In this document: positions 12,833-26,085 of the stretch, piece after piece
Layout: the number at the start of each line of letters is the position of its first letter
Numbering within the stretch: the stretch's first letter is position 1
Assembly (NCBI GenBank): GCA_965153455.1
Contig: OZ234494.1
Span: 24,853,354 to 24,917,353, forward strand
Length of the DNA stretch: 64,000 nucleotides
Direction of reading: 5' to 3'
From: Sphagnum compactum
Taxonomy: Eukaryota > Bryophyta > Sphagnopsida > Sphagnales
The notes under the pieces: model-generated
What the model was told of the DNA's origin: nothing
What the model saw: the letters and a program-made list of their open reading frames with translations, nothing else
The model's database searches: none
Program-made: the position numbers and the translations under genes

Positions 12833-15800
12833 TCACTCTACAATTACAGAAGGGAATTCTGTGTTGCTTTTTTCGACAGACAGGACGTCAGTCGTAGTAT
12901 TGGTCACTGGTGCTGCTTGCAATCCGGCGTGTGGGTAAAGGACCACAGCCAGCATCGCCATGAGACCCATTCCTAGAACACCTGCCAGTGGGTTTCCTGC
13001 ATGTGCTCCTGTAAACCAAGCTGGTGCATGAGGTGCAAAATGAGCTAACCCTCCGACAGTAATTACGTAGTTTGCTGCAATAAGACCAGCATGGAGTCCT
13101 ATTGGAAGTGCCAAGTTGCCATTCATCCTGGCTCGTGCGCCTGCCAAAGCTACCGATAAAAACCATAGCCCTGGCATTGCTGGTGGTGACCTGAAGAAGC
13201 AAAGTGCACAACATTTGAGTGCACCCCAATTTCTCATAAAGTTTACACAAATGTACTTCGAGAAGGTGTCCAAGGGTCAAAAGGTTAGGAGATAAGGAAG
13301 AAAGAAAGACCCAGGGGGTTAGGCTCAACATCCTCTGACACAACTTCTATTGCTAAACGAAGCTGGAAACAGTGAGAAAGGCGCACCAATGTGTCAGTGA
13401 GAAAACAAGGGCTGACAGAAATACACCCTTATGGAACCCAAAGTCGACAGCAATCTCATCCTGTAGCCATGCTCTGAACAGAATTTCCTCAACAAGCGCA
13501 ACTGCAAAGCCCATCCCCAGAGCTTGCACCAAAATTTTGCTGATCCTCATGGCTGTGAAAATATACAATGCGACAGTCCCTGAGCAAAGATTGGAGCACA
13601 AAATTCCAACATTCAGTACCAAGTGGGAAGAACCATACCCAGCAGCTGAATACATTGCAACAGTCTAACAGCTGTTTGCACAGAGTGTCTTTGGAGGCAC
13701 CCATACCTCCAAATCTTATGTTTGTTGCAAGTAATGATGCCCATCTGAACTGCACATATCCCAAAACCGCATTTGTGCTATACAGCATTGTCACCAGGGC
13801 TGCACCTACTGCTATACCTCGTGCTACATCCTGCAACTGCCAACATAACGCAGACAAGTACACTGTTGGATCTAGTTTCAAATCACTGCAGGGAAGCAGA
13901 ACAGCACACGAGGAACATGCAAATCAGTGCACCTAAAAAAACCCCGCGGCAAAGCTTACCCCACCTTTTTCCTTGAGAATAGACGAAGCCCGTACTGTAT
14001 GAGAGGTTTTTCGTAACCACGAACTCTCTTTCCCCAAATTGTGATCAGAATAAGAACAGCTCCATAGAGTCCCAGTACTGAAGCAGTCTCCGATACCCCA
14101 TTGTGGACATTGGTTGCCCATTGTTGCAGTAATGATGGTAGAAGTGGCACTAACACTGGTGCCCATAGCACAAGTGCCATTGCCGCAAAGCCAGCAAGCC
14201 TGAAGCAGAAAAAAACAAAGCAGTGTGAATCAATTGCTCTAAAATTCTTTCTGATAAGAATTGCATGCTCAGTTGGGCTTGCAATCAACGTATTTAGATT
14301 TGAGCTGCTGGTTTAGTACCTACATACCTTTGATGCAATGCACGCTCTTGAATGTGGAGGAAGACAAGAAGGCGATCTGTGAGACTCATGGCACCTCGCA
14401 AGCCTCCCCATAACAGTGCCACTTTTCCAACCAGCCTAAAGAATCCTCCTCTCTGTCCTAGCTCTGCTAACATTGCCACCAGCCTGATTCCAGACAAAAA
14501 CCTTCATCAGCAATGTCTTCCAGTTACAATCTGTGACTGTTAGCTCTGAACCCAAGAACATATATTCAGCTACATTCTAGAGGACAACACACAGGAAATG
14601 TTGAATCTTGGACTGAGAACACAATGCAAAGAAGCTTGCAAGACAGACAGGACGACCTTTCATGATCAATTTCCCCATCTTCTGTCTGAGGGACAACTGG
14701 AGCTGCCACTGACATAGCCTTCTCTGCCAAAGGTGCAAATGTGGTGATAAGGATTGGTTTCTCCATAGTGCTTGTTCCTGTCTTCTCAGCATCTAGTGGA
14801 AACAGCTCTTCATTTTGCCCACCTGCGTGATCTGCACCAAAGCTAGCCAGCATAGCAGTGCCACTCATCGCTGCTGCCATTGCTCCCATTAAATTGCTCT
14901 CTCGCTGTCCATCAGCCTCCTCTTCAATCTTCTTCTCCCCAGATCTCCGTGAAGTCATCCCTAGATCATCTTCCCCTCTACAGTCATTGTCTGCTCTACA
15001 ATCACCATGGTCATCTCCTTCACTGACCATCTCACGCATACCTTCAAATTCACTGTCATTGGAACCTCCCAATACCATTCCTGCAAGCTTATCAGCAACA
15101 CCCTGGCCACCTTCCTTGAGTTGTGCGTGTTGAGTCTTATTCAGGTTGATGACATCAAGGGGCGGCAATGACACCTCTGTATCATACTGCATTGAAGAAC
15201 CATTGTCATCCTCCTCCTCTTCTTCTCCACTACTACTATCAGTGGTCTTCTCTTTTGCATCATCTTGGTCACCAGATACGACTATATATAGAGCACCCAA
15301 TGCTGCCAGCACCACACCCACTAGCACCCCAAGTGGGACCAACCCACCAAGAATCTGGGTGCTTCCTAGCACACTTCCTAAAGCACGCACGACAGATTCT
15401 CCTTGCAGAACACCTAACTTTTGTCCAGATTGATAAGCTCCAGGCTCTCCATCACCTGCAAAAGCTGCACCTTGTCCAGATTCATGCTTCCCACCCTGAA
15501 CTGCCTGCACCACTGCATTTGCAACATTGGCTACCTCTTGCTCCAAATCAACTCCCATCGCTTCCATCCCTGCAACTCCTAACCTCCGCAAAACCTCCAA
15601 TTGTAAAGCATTCACAATCACATTCTTCACCGTGTTGGGTTCATCTGTGCTTGGTTTACCCTCATCTTCCCCATTGCTTGTGACCTGAAGTTGATGACTA
15701 CTTTCTCTCCTTGGTGCAGCATCTTCCGCTTCCTCCTTTTCCTTTTTATATTCCTGGTCAATTTCCAGCGAAAGCATTTCTATTGTCATTTCTGGCTCTT

Positions 15801-18800
15801 CTCCTGAAGAAACCACTCCATCTGCACCTCCTCTATTGTCTTGCCCCTCTTGGCTGTCATCTTCTGCACTGCCTTTGCGAGAAGACAAGGGTTGATTGCT
15901 GTCTCTATCATTTTCAGATTGCAGTACTGCTGCACCATTATGAACAGGTTCAGACCTCTGACATGACTGTGAGCTCTTCTCCTGGAGCACTGAATTCTCT
16001 GCAATTAAAGTTTGTGCTTTTTCTGCATCTCCAGATACAAGGGTTCCTTGATTTCTTCTAGGATTCAGCTGACCACTCAAACTATGTACTGATTGCACAG
16101 GCACTTTCTCAGAACCAACAGTATTCATCATTGGAAAGTCCAAAGGGCGATGATGCTGTGCACCCCAATTCTCTCCATCACCACTTCCTTTCTTCCTGTG
16201 CTTCCTTTCCATAGCATCCTTATCTACAACTTTCTCATATTGTGCCACCTTCCCACCATCTCTTGGTGCACCTTTGGAGTCTGGCTCATCTTCTTCCTGT
16301 GTACTGTCGGCATCCTCAGTATTCATAGATTCACTCTTGACTGTCTTTGCAGTTGTGTGGGATGTACCATCTTCAGATTTTTCAGCCTCTTTTGGCTTCT
16401 GATCATCTTTTCCCGGATCTCTTTTTTCACCCTCGATTTCCTTGCCATTACCTTCACTCTTTGGGGATGGTTGATCATCAGTTTCTGCTGCTTTCCTCTC
16501 CGTCTCCATCTGATCTAGCATGCTTTCTACTACCCCAAAGACATTTGTAACAGCCATCTGCGTGGAGTCATCAAAACCTGTCAGAGCTTGCAGAGCTAGA
16601 CCCACATCTAGTGAAGGTCCCATAACAGGTCCAGCTGGTGGAGTGGGTGCAGCAGCAGCATCACCAGAGGCAGGTGGTGGAGGGGGAGCAGCAGTGTCAG
16701 TGGTAGTGGTAGGTGGTGGTGGAGGAGGAGGAGCAGGGTTTTCCAGAGGAGCTTCCACATCCTTCACACTTTGTGCCTTGTCTTTAGCTTCTGGCAATTC
16801 TTCAGGCTTCTTCTGCTCTCCCTTTGGGCTGGTAGGGTCAGTGGAATCCCCAGCTTGAGACTTTGCATTGCCCTCTGCTGTCTGTGTTCTGTCTTTGTTT
16901 TCTGCTGCTTCTTTGTGTTCTGAATGTTCATCACTCTTCACACTTTTTAGCTTGTCTTTGCTTCCTTGATTTCCTCCATTTGGTGGTTCTTCCCTAGAGT
17001 CCTGCTTCTCACCACCCTCCTTGCGTTCCCCTTCTGAGCTTGGCACTACTTTTTCTTGGGGATTCCCTTCCAGAGACTTGGGACCACCCTTGTCTTCAGA
17101 CTGCTTCATATCCTTCTTAGCATCAGCCTTTGTGCGATCAATCTCTGCATCTTTATTCACCTCTGTTGCACTTGCTTTTGCACCTACCAACAATCACAAA
17201 AACCACAAACTCTAGCAATGTCAATCCCCACAAGCAAAACACACTCTGACATGAACAACAAAAATAGCTAGCTGACAACAACCTTGATCTCCTTCAGAGA
17301 AAACTTGCTTAGAACTTTCACCTTCATTGGCACGAACTTCCACATCTTCTGGCTTTCCGGGAATTGCTTTCTTGCTGTCAGATGAGCTTGCAATCACAGA
17401 CCCATTCTCCTCAGCTTTTGATTTTCCAGTTCCATTGGAAGTTGGGTCATCACTGCCATGATTCTCAGTGCCTTTACGATTTCCCTTCTCAGGATCACTG
17501 GATCCTTGGTTTGGTTTGTCATGTTCAACAGAACCAGTCAGTGGTGTGCCGTGCATGTCATCAGAAGACGGAAATAAACTTGGGCCACTAGCAGCATCCT
17601 TCTTTCCACCGGCTACTGCTGCCAGTTTCTCTTGAATCTTTTCTGTCAGTCCAGCTGGAAGGCTTGGTGGTGGCATGCTTGAACCAAATCCAACCAAGTT
17701 GAAACTTATGCCCCTTGCTTGAACAGCTCCTGACACTGCTGCTGCCATATTCCCTCTCACATCCTCTGGCACTGCTTCTTGAAATGCTGTCACAATTGTT
17801 TGTCCTCTTCCCACAGCATCCAAGACCTGCAAAAACATGCTTATTTCATAAGCTGCAATTCTATTTTTCCTTCAGGAAAGTCGTGGACCTTGAAAGCTCA
17901 TTGCTGTTCTTCAGACCCCGTCAATTAACAGACCCACACATAGAACAGGGAGACTATTGGATCAGACACAAATGGATTGAAACCCAGCAGCAATAGTTGG
18001 AAAAACAATGACCTGTTGTTTCTTTTCATTGGATAATGTTCCTGGCATGGTGATATCAAGTACATTCATGATACTTTCAGCAGCAGCTCGCATTTTGAAT
18101 GCTTCGGATCCTTCTTCTGGCTCCCCTGCTTCTTCTGGAGGACTTGACTCAACTGCTGCTGCTTTGGAAGTTTCTGTTGTTGCCTCCTTACCATCCTCCT
18201 CATTCAATGTAGTAGCAGTTGCATCCCTGGTCTCATCCTTCTCTTCTGCTATAGATGTAGCAGCATCTTTTCCTAAATTGTTGGTTTTCACATCTAACTG
18301 CCGAGAACTATTACCCTCAGCTACATCTGAGCCTGATTTCTCTTGTGCTACAATGTCTACTGCTGTTGATGGAGTGAGATTGCCTCCACCTTGTCTGGCA
18401 CCTGTTAGCATGATTCCAGTTATCATCACCTAAATTCACAAAGGATTTGCCTTCTCTCTTTGTTCTTCAAGCTCCCACAAATGTGATTGAGAATTGCCCA
18501 ATTCTTGAAAGAACATACCTGAATCCGGTTGCTCTTTCACTTCAGAAAAGTTAACAACTCTACTGGTTGCTACAGTCTCCTTTCCTCGTGGAAGTTGATG
18601 TGCCTGCAATGATGATGACCACCCTTTGCCACCCCCACGATGCCAATGGTCATTGGTAGATTTCACTGCAAGATTAACAGAATATTCCACAAGTGGGTGT
18701 CTTCCTTTCAACAATGCCACTTCCACAGCTGCCAGCCACTGCACATCCACACAAAATGCCAACAACTTCTTAGGACCAATTTAAGTTTGCAAGGCAGAAA

Positions 18801-21733
18801 CTGAATAGTCTTGCAATCAGCTTGCAGAACCAACTGTGCACAACTCCTTCTAACCTCAAATGCAACAGAATGACTCCAATGGAGTGGAGACGCGCTGCCA
18901 AATTGTCTTGCATCATTGCCCCCAGAAATGGTTGAGCTTTTTGATGGAAAAGCTACAAGAGTGGTGGCAAATGGATTCTTCTCCAGCGCCACACGGGGAA
19001 GTGAAACCATTGGCAAAACATCATCCTCCCCCTGTTCACACATCTGCCATTAGTTCAAAACTCTACACTGATCTTCCTGCCTTCTCTATCTGGAGATCAT
19101 TGCATGCAAGGTAGGATTTCAATAGACCATAGTCCCGTTTCCAGAGACAATGTATGACATGATAAATATGCTTCATCGAGTACACAATCTTGCCTGAATG
19201 CACAACAAAGGCACTTGAATGTCTTCAATGATGTTTGCACTGCTTGCATTTGCATAGAAATTGTCTAGAGTTTCAAATCCATAAGCAACTCTTGAAATGG
19301 CTGTCTCAAACTCACGTAATGAGGTGGCAGCCAAACCTCTTTCCACATCAAACCCGCTCTTTCCACCCACAAAAAGCATCTGTTTGATATGCAGGAAAAC
19401 CAAATCAATAAGCACTTTCCAGTTTGTGCCAACACAAAGACAACATTTTGCACACTCACAATCCCATCCAAAGATCAAATGCTCCTGTCTACCAAGTATG
19501 ATTCAGAGGAGCTCTGGTGTATAATTCAGAGCAACAGTTTTGGTTGGGGGGTTTAGGTCAAAGTCATCAGCACAACTGATGTAGGAAAAGGGTATACCTT
19601 GTTTGCTGCCAGGATATCCACGAGGCCTTTTGTGAAGGCCCGATCAAGCTCCCCATCTCTTGTTCTGGCCAAATACCTTGACATTTCCTCTAGATTGAAA
19701 GGATTTGAGATGCAAACAGCTGCCATGACAGGAGTAGCTGCAGAATCTTCTCCCAAATACTTAGCCAGCATGTTGGCGCCGAAGCCCCAGCCAATCGCTA
19801 AAAGCGTTGACTGAGGCTGTGTGCGAGAAATGTGATGCACAGCCAAATGCACATCATCACTGTCGGCTGCTGTAAATATTCTGGCAATGTCCAACAACAC
19901 AGTTTCAGAAGCATTCCAACGAGCTATGAACTAAAAACACCACTTATGCCCAATTTTACAAATCCAGTCACAACATATCTATGCAATTGCAGACAAATCT
20001 CCACAACAACAATCTCAAGGTAACCTTGTGGAAGATGCTCACATTCTCATGAAAATGAATGAAGGCATAACCTTGTGAGAGACACTCATGAATCCTGTTA
20101 CACAACTGAAAACAAATGGGAACCGAGAACAATTCAGAACCTAATCATCACACCTGCCATGTATGTCTCTACTGTAAATGGTACCTATGTCTGATGTGGG
20201 GGTGAAGGAATTAGTGCCTGGGCGTGGTCAAAGGTGAAGCGGCACATCCACGTGGATTCAGAACAATTGGAAAGTATCCACAGCATGCCGCTCTCATCAC
20301 AAATCTTTGAATTCCTTGATCTCCACTTCCTTCTGTTGTCCCTGGAAAACCATCTCGGCCAGAACACAGCAGAAAAAAGAAGTGAGCTGAAAATTTTCAC
20401 TCCTCCAACTGCAACATGTTGCCACTGCTCAAACCAGAGCCACCCTCAAGATATACTTTTCCTTTTGAATCAAAATCTAGAATTCAGATTACAACAGGTC
20501 TAGTACAATCAGAGATTATTTGCTGACACAAACAAAACTTGACACACTTTCTTTCTTCTTCTGGCAGAGGAGAAACAATTGCTGAGATTGCGACTATAAA
20601 CATCTGGAGCTTTGCTGAGAACCCATCTACCCTATTAGAATGTTCTGTTCTCGTGTTGTTCTCAAGATTTGAAGAAACTCTCAAAGGTCGGTTGAGAGGG
20701 GGAAGAGGACTTGAAGAAGGGTTTAGGGTTTAGGATAAGAAGAACCTGGGATGAGCAGGAGAGTGTTGTCAAATCCATTGTCAGCTGCAAACTCCAGCTG
20801 CATAGGCCAATCCAAAGAGACAACACCACTGTCATGTGCAACGAGACACGTTCGCTGATATTCCACTCTGTTTATTTTTTCTTGATCCTTTGTTTGCTTC
20901 TTCTTCTTCCTCCTTTTCTTACCCATGTGCAAGGGAGCTTGCACATCAGCTACAGCAGCAGCGCCAGGACTGAACATGGAGGGACATCGCCCATAAACAA
21001 AGCGGTTGAATGGTGTGGGCTGTGAAATCAAGAGCGAGTCCTCAAACCCTAATAACAACTGTTGCTGCACTTCTTCTTCTTCTTCTTCTTCTCTTTCATG
21101 ACGAGAAGCACGAGCAGCAAGAGCAGCGACAGCTCCTCCTCCAGCGAAAACGAAAGCAGCTGCAAGAATGTACAAACCCAGGAAAGAATGGATACCCGAG
21201 AACGCCGCAGTCCACAGAAACTCCCCGAGCTTCAAGACCTCATCGCCTCCTCCTCCTCCTCCTACCTGTTGCAAATCCAATGCCTCCACGGCCTGAACCT
21301 CGGAACCCAAACCTGCAAATCTCCTCCTCAACGACGACGACTGATGCAGGGAGGAAGAAGAGAATCCTCTATTGTTGTTGCCAATGGAGGAAGAACGAAA
21401 TTGGCGCCAACTCAATACTCCTGCACTTCTGACTATAGCAGAAACTCGTGCCCGATGATTTGTTGCAATAACAGCAAATCCTCTACAATCCTCTGCAGCT
21501 GCGAATTCTAAACCTAATAGTTCTTCTCTTCTGTCACTCTTGTGCAAGCATTCTCGCTTTCTCCTGGAGCTACCAGAGAACGAGGAGGAAGAAGACGGGT
21601 AGTAGTAGGAGGAGTTGGGCATGCAATGGTGATGATGATGATGATGCTTGCAAGAAGAGGCTGCTCGTCTCTTCCGTGGACACAGAAATCCCAATTGCAA
21701 CTTTCCAGCAATCTGGATTTCTTGCAGCGCCAT
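12833..21733 (-). CDS. Alpha/beta-hydrolase (EMB8-like) fused to CPBP/CAAX-protease-like membrane domain, 2211 aa, 14 exons
   Basis: Exons in coding order: 21733-20746, 20353-20218, 19880-19598, 19379-19194, 19031-18855, 18738-18519, 18401-18013, 17826-17283, 17183-14657, 14483-14328, 14199-13960, 13885-13620, 13552-13387, 13190-12833. All phases join without a stop. The first in-frame ATG (GCAATGGCG context) begins a basic, Ser/His-rich region like a plastid transit peptide. A hydrophobic segment and poly-Glu run follow. The hydrolase spans about residues 300-640, with NPRGCAASPLTTPR, and GWGFGAN at the nucleophile elbow (residues 405-411), so Gly407 replaces Ser. Exons 7-9 encode an acidic, low-complexity linker with a proline run and one membrane segment. 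The C-terminus is polytopic with CPBP motifs EEILFR (2059-2064), FSLTH (2088-2092) and a later His2126. Land plants have large proteins of this architecture. I infer a plastid membrane location; substrate unknown, hydrolase probably inactive. Confidence 0.93.
19192..19193 (-). other. Probable GC donor of intron 4 in the hydrolase/CPBP gene
   Basis: Exon 4 ends ATT CAG followed by GCAAGA, the usual GC-donor context. Exon 5 starts at 19031 after GTGAACAG. The join gives VPLLCIQ-GEDDVLPM, matching the conserved core strand of the hydrolase fold. The intron is 162 bp and phase 0 on both sides. Confidence 0.8.
20216..20217 (-). other. Probable GC donor of intron 2 in the hydrolase/CPBP gene
   Basis: The coding frame reaches CCC AG and then GCACTA. 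Continuing would hit TAA two codons later. Exon 3 resumes at 19880 after GCCAG, restoring an Arg codon and the family sequence TTPRIFTAADSDD. No GT donor near this point preserves the frame, so a GC-AG intron of 337 bp is the simplest model. Confidence 0.75.
21070..21092. repeat. (TTC)n microsatellite inside exon 1
   Basis: Read on the minus strand it encodes a run of glutamates after the first hydrophobic segment of the hydrolase/CPBP protein. Its length is likely to vary between individuals without changing frame. Confidence 0.85.
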
Positions 21734-22645
21734 TGCTGCTATCAAAACCAAAATCAAAATAAATTTCTTCAACCAAAAACCCCACGGAATCAATCCAAAT
21801 CTCTTCCCCGAACGATTTCTTTTGGGTGGATCCGTCACTACATGCACCTTACCTTCTTCTCCACTCTCTCACCTTAAATCCCAAATCAGCAGCAGCAAAA
21901 CCACCACCAATTGCTCACCAAAAACACATTGATGACCTCCTGCTGCTCCTGCTCCTGCTCCTCTCTTCTTCTTCTTCTTCTTCTTCTTCTTCTTCAAATC
22001 ACAGTTGTGAATTCAACAACAATAACAAAAAGAGGGAAATTCTCAAGCATCAAACAGGAACTCCACTATCATCATCATCATCTACCAAGCATCAAATTTC
22101 TTCCCAAAATCAAATCTCCATCTCTCAATCCAATTTTCTACTAACATCAACTAACCTGCATGGAAGAATCACCACATCAAACTTAAACTTGAATTTTTTT
22201 TTGGGGGCCTTCAAAATTCAGATACAAGTTTGTTAAATTTCTATTTTGTCTTGGTGGGTTTTAAAGTAGATCATCATCATCATCATCATCAATCCATCAA
22301 CCTACTACTACTAGAACTACTACTACTAACAACAACAACAACTACTACTACTACTGCCACAATTGATTACAACAACAAACAACAACAACAACAACAACAA
22401 CAGATGGGAGTACTACTGCTACACTTTACTACTCTTCCAGCTGCTTGCACCAACAATCCATCACACTCCAACTTCCCCCCCTCTCCATCCAGATGGCTTC
22501 ATTTTACTCACCACTTTCTAGGATCCAATGGGTGTGTGGAATGGACAATGTGTGTTTGGGGCACTTTTTCAGAATGGATCGAAATGGAGACAAACTTTTG
22601 GGCTGGACTTATGACAATACACATGCATGCAAAGAAACTTGTCTC

Positions 22646-22688
<43 letters not shown>

Positions 22689-22700
22689 TCTTTCTTTTAA
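21734..22700 (-). promoter_or_regulatory. Upstream/5' UTR region of the hydrolase/CPBP gene, microsatellite-rich
   Basis: Between the ATG at 21733 and about 22.7 kb lie (CTT)n at 21965-21994, (ATC)n at 22270-22290, (CAA)n at 22363-22402 and (CT)n at 22643-22682. On the gene strand these read as GAA, GAT, TTG and AG tracts, common in plant leaders and proximal promoters. I see no single convincing TATA box, so the transcription start is undetermined. Plus-strand ORFs here are translations of the simple repeats. Confidence 0.55.
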
Positions 22701-25439
22701 ATGGATATTATAACATTTTAAGGGATTGGGTGTTGGTGGGAAACATTTGGATCATTCTTCACACCTCCTTGGATGTTTGTGAAGAGGCCACTTGTAACCC
22801 TAACAACCACCCCACGTCTTTTGAGGGAAAAAAAAGTGGGAGTATTACCAATGGATCTAAAGGTTCATAGATCAAGGGATTCATGATAAGTAAAGTCTAG
22901 TAATTTGTAACAAGGTGCTCATGTCCTAACAAACTTCAAATCAACAACAATTAAAATTGGAAATGCTCCATGAAATCCTCCTCCCCCCCACTAACCAACC
23001 AACCCCCCAAAAGAACTCACAATTCATTCATAATAATGCATGCTAGACATTCTCCAAAATGTGAGACCAAATGAAAACTACATCATGGTGTAGGTAGTCT
23101 CTTGCTCACAAGGAGAGCTAGTAAAGCCTTTGCATGGTGCTTGAAGCTTTTAGACACTAAGTCCAACAAGTTAAATATGGCAATTGGTGTTAAACTTTGA
23201 ATGGTGAGTCAACTTTTCTTAACAAGATGTTCATAATGCTTTTGCCCTTCTTGTTAAGGGCTTATCAAATTAATAGCCCTTCTTCTTCTTTTTGCATGCA
23301 TGTGATGAACAAAACATGAGTAGGAAGTTACATCCATTTTAGGTGAAAACCCCTTTTCATTAGATGAGGTGCCTCCCAATTTCCCCCACCCCCCCCTTTT
23401 TTTTTTTGTTGGTAATGAGCCAATTTGAACACCCTACCTATTATGATGAAAACTTCAAACATCGATATGAAGTCTATATCCATTTCAACCACTTTTCAAG
23501 TTTTCATGCCACTCCAAACATCAAAGATATTATGCCAATCCATAGCTTGCACCTCCTTTTCACATACAAACACTCTCTTAAATGCACCCAAAGTTCTAAG
23601 ATTCTATTAGCCACTTACCCAATTTTGCTTTGAGAAGTCATGTTGACAAATAACAATGCTTGTGGAATTACCATCACCCCTTGCCAAAGGTCAATTAATG
23701 TAAGTCAAGCAACAAAAAAATAAAAATCATCTGAATTAGAAGAATAGGCCCAAGCATTTACCATAGATTTTCATTCACATTCTCTCCACAATGTTTCCAT
23801 AAACTCAAGAAATTAACCTCTTGTTTTATCATTCTTTTTTTTCATTGTAACAAAATTTGATAAGTAACCTATCAAACTAATCTTTTATAAATTTTCGACT
23901 TTATATGTCATCAATTAAATAATGTTGGGGTTCTAGCACAATATTATAGGCCATTGATGATCCATATTTAGCAAGCAAAAATAAAATTTGCATTTTTTGT
24001 TTTTAAAACTTTTCAACAATGCCATATTAAATGGGATGTACAATACAAAATTTATTGGAGAAACCAGATATGGTCATCTTAATGTATTTTATTATTTTTG
24101 ATATTTTATTTATTTATTGCAAGTTTATTACATTTGTTGATATTTTAGGTTTTTCAAAGCAAACAATTGAAATGATGTTATATTAATGTTTGAGCCTTGT
24201 GCACCTTAATACACATTTTTAGGAATTTGTTTTTATGGATTATGACAATGTTAATTGTTTGAAAAATAAGTTTCCAATACATTGCGAATCAAGTGCCCAA
24301 AACATATTTTTAAATATCAAAATAAAAATGCATTGCATTTGTTGAACTTGTTAAACATGCTTCAAACCTTTTTGAATTGCATCATATGAACAAAATTAAA
24401 ATGCATGGATATGCCTTCGATCTATTTTTCACAATTTGGACAATAGGACAATTTTTTGAAAATAGATTGAAAATAGGTTGATATATAACTTTTAACACCT
24501 TCAAAAGAATTTGACATGTTCAAAGATTTTGAAAATTCTATGTTAAAAGGTTTCACATCCTTTTTTGTTTTGTTTTCATGCATTTTCATTTTTGCAACTT
24601 CAAATACTACTTGCAATGCAATGTACTAATCATTTTAGGAGTTTCCTTTTAAAAACTAATGCAAATCATGGAAACAAAGGAAACAAATTTAATGTTTCAT
24701 TAAATGCCTCCAATAAACTTGCGTTTTTTTTTTGGTTTGAATGGATGATTTCACACAAATAACTATGAATAATAATAGTATGTTTTGATTATATGATTAA
24801 AAAGTTATCATATCAAGGTGAATAAGTCCATATGGTTAATATCTTAAAGAAACTTGAATGATTGTTTTTGAAATCAAACATATATTGTGGGTTTAATATT
24901 TTGATCATGGCATTGTTAAATATTAAACCATTTTCTTATTGTTGAAGCCCATCTTATTTTTTGTAAACCATTTCTAAAATTATTTACAACATTTGACTTA
25001 AACATAATTTAATTGTAATGTTTTAACCTAAAAAAACACATTCATAAGGTGGTTTTATGAACAATAATATTTCCTATCACTATTTGGAAGGGAAAATTTG
25101 AATTTCATTAAAGGAATGTTTTTGTTTTTCATCATGTCTTGTGAGATTTCCCTTTCTTTCATCAATTTTTCATGTTTTAAATCCACCCAATGGATTGAGC
25201 ATGTGTTTTACATCAAGTAAAACCTTCAAATGAAGACATTGCCAAAATTTAAGGCACCTGTTCAACTACCACCTCAAGCATGCACCTTATGGGTGCAAAC
25301 GGATACAATGAGCCACACGATTATTGGAAGAAAGGATTGCATGTCCTTTTTGCCAAAAAAAACTTTTACATATGAATGAATTTTGGAACATTTTTTTTGG
25401 CAACTTGTTATAATAAAATGCTTATAGTTGTCCAAGTAC
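22701..25439. other. Geneless AT-rich stretch
   Basis: No recognisable gene. It has a short C-run/T-run near 23385-23407 and otherwise monotonous AT-rich sequence. The part before 25440 shows no clear match elsewhere in the window. Confidence 0.55.
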
Positions 25440-26085
25440 ATGACATGTGTTTTTCTTCATCATTTTTGAATAAATATGAATTTTTGAAAGTGTTTTGATT
25501 ATTTGTAAATTCAATGTTTGGTCTTTAAAAATGATAATAATTTCAAATCATAATCAATTTTATTTTTTTTTACATTTTTATGTTTTCTTGTATGATAATT
25601 ACAACTTTTCTTAATACATCATGTATGTTTTACCCCATTTATGAGTGGCAAAGGATTTTTGAAATTCTAAAATTTTAGATCAATTTTGGAAAGTTCTTTG
25701 AATTTTTAAAGTTTTATAATTCCACATATTATAAGGTACGAATGTTTTTTTTAATGTAGTTAATAGGTCTTTATCCTCTTGATTTTTTTCCCATCAAATG
25801 TGATTTATTATTTGAGTCTTTTTGATAGTCCTTTGCAAAATTGACTCCTGTCGGACGCGTTCCTATTCACTTTTAGAGGTCCTAAATCAAAACTTAAAAC
25901 TTAAAATTTCATCAAATGGATTTTGGTTTGAATTCTTTAACATTCATATGAATGGAAAAACAATAACTTGCCATGATTGCCATGGCTTTAAATGAAAAAC
26001 ATAAATATTTATCAAATTTTGATTGTTTTTCTTTGCGATCTGATGTCCTTTTTGGCTTGTTGGATTGTGACTGCACCCTTATTTC
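25440..26085 (+). repeat. Dispersed repeat, copy 1 (inverted copy in palindrome spacer)
   Basis: The reverse complement of 41520-42395 aligns along this stretch. Shared words include GAATAAATATGAATTTTTGAA, AATAGGTCTTTATCCTC, TTGCAAAATTGACTC and CTTGCCATGA(T/A)TGCCATGG. It contains no ORF of note. It lies just outside the left arm of the large palindrome, while its partner lies in the spacer. Confidence 0.8.

Noticed and set aside
14858-16858. Several long plus-strand ORFs (up to 171 aa) opposite the hydrolase/CPBP gene
   Set aside because: They are antisense shadows of the 2.5-kb low-complexity exon 9, where Ser/Glu/Pro-rich codons leave the other strand open.
21733-21847. Upstream extension of the hydrolase/CPBP protein
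   Set aside because: The frame is open upstream but the codon at 21847 is GTG. The first ATG at 21733 has a good plant start context.
22230-22870. Plus-strand ORFs of 156 and 141 aa
   Set aside because: They translate ATC, CAA and CT microsatellites in the upstream region of the minus-strand gene.
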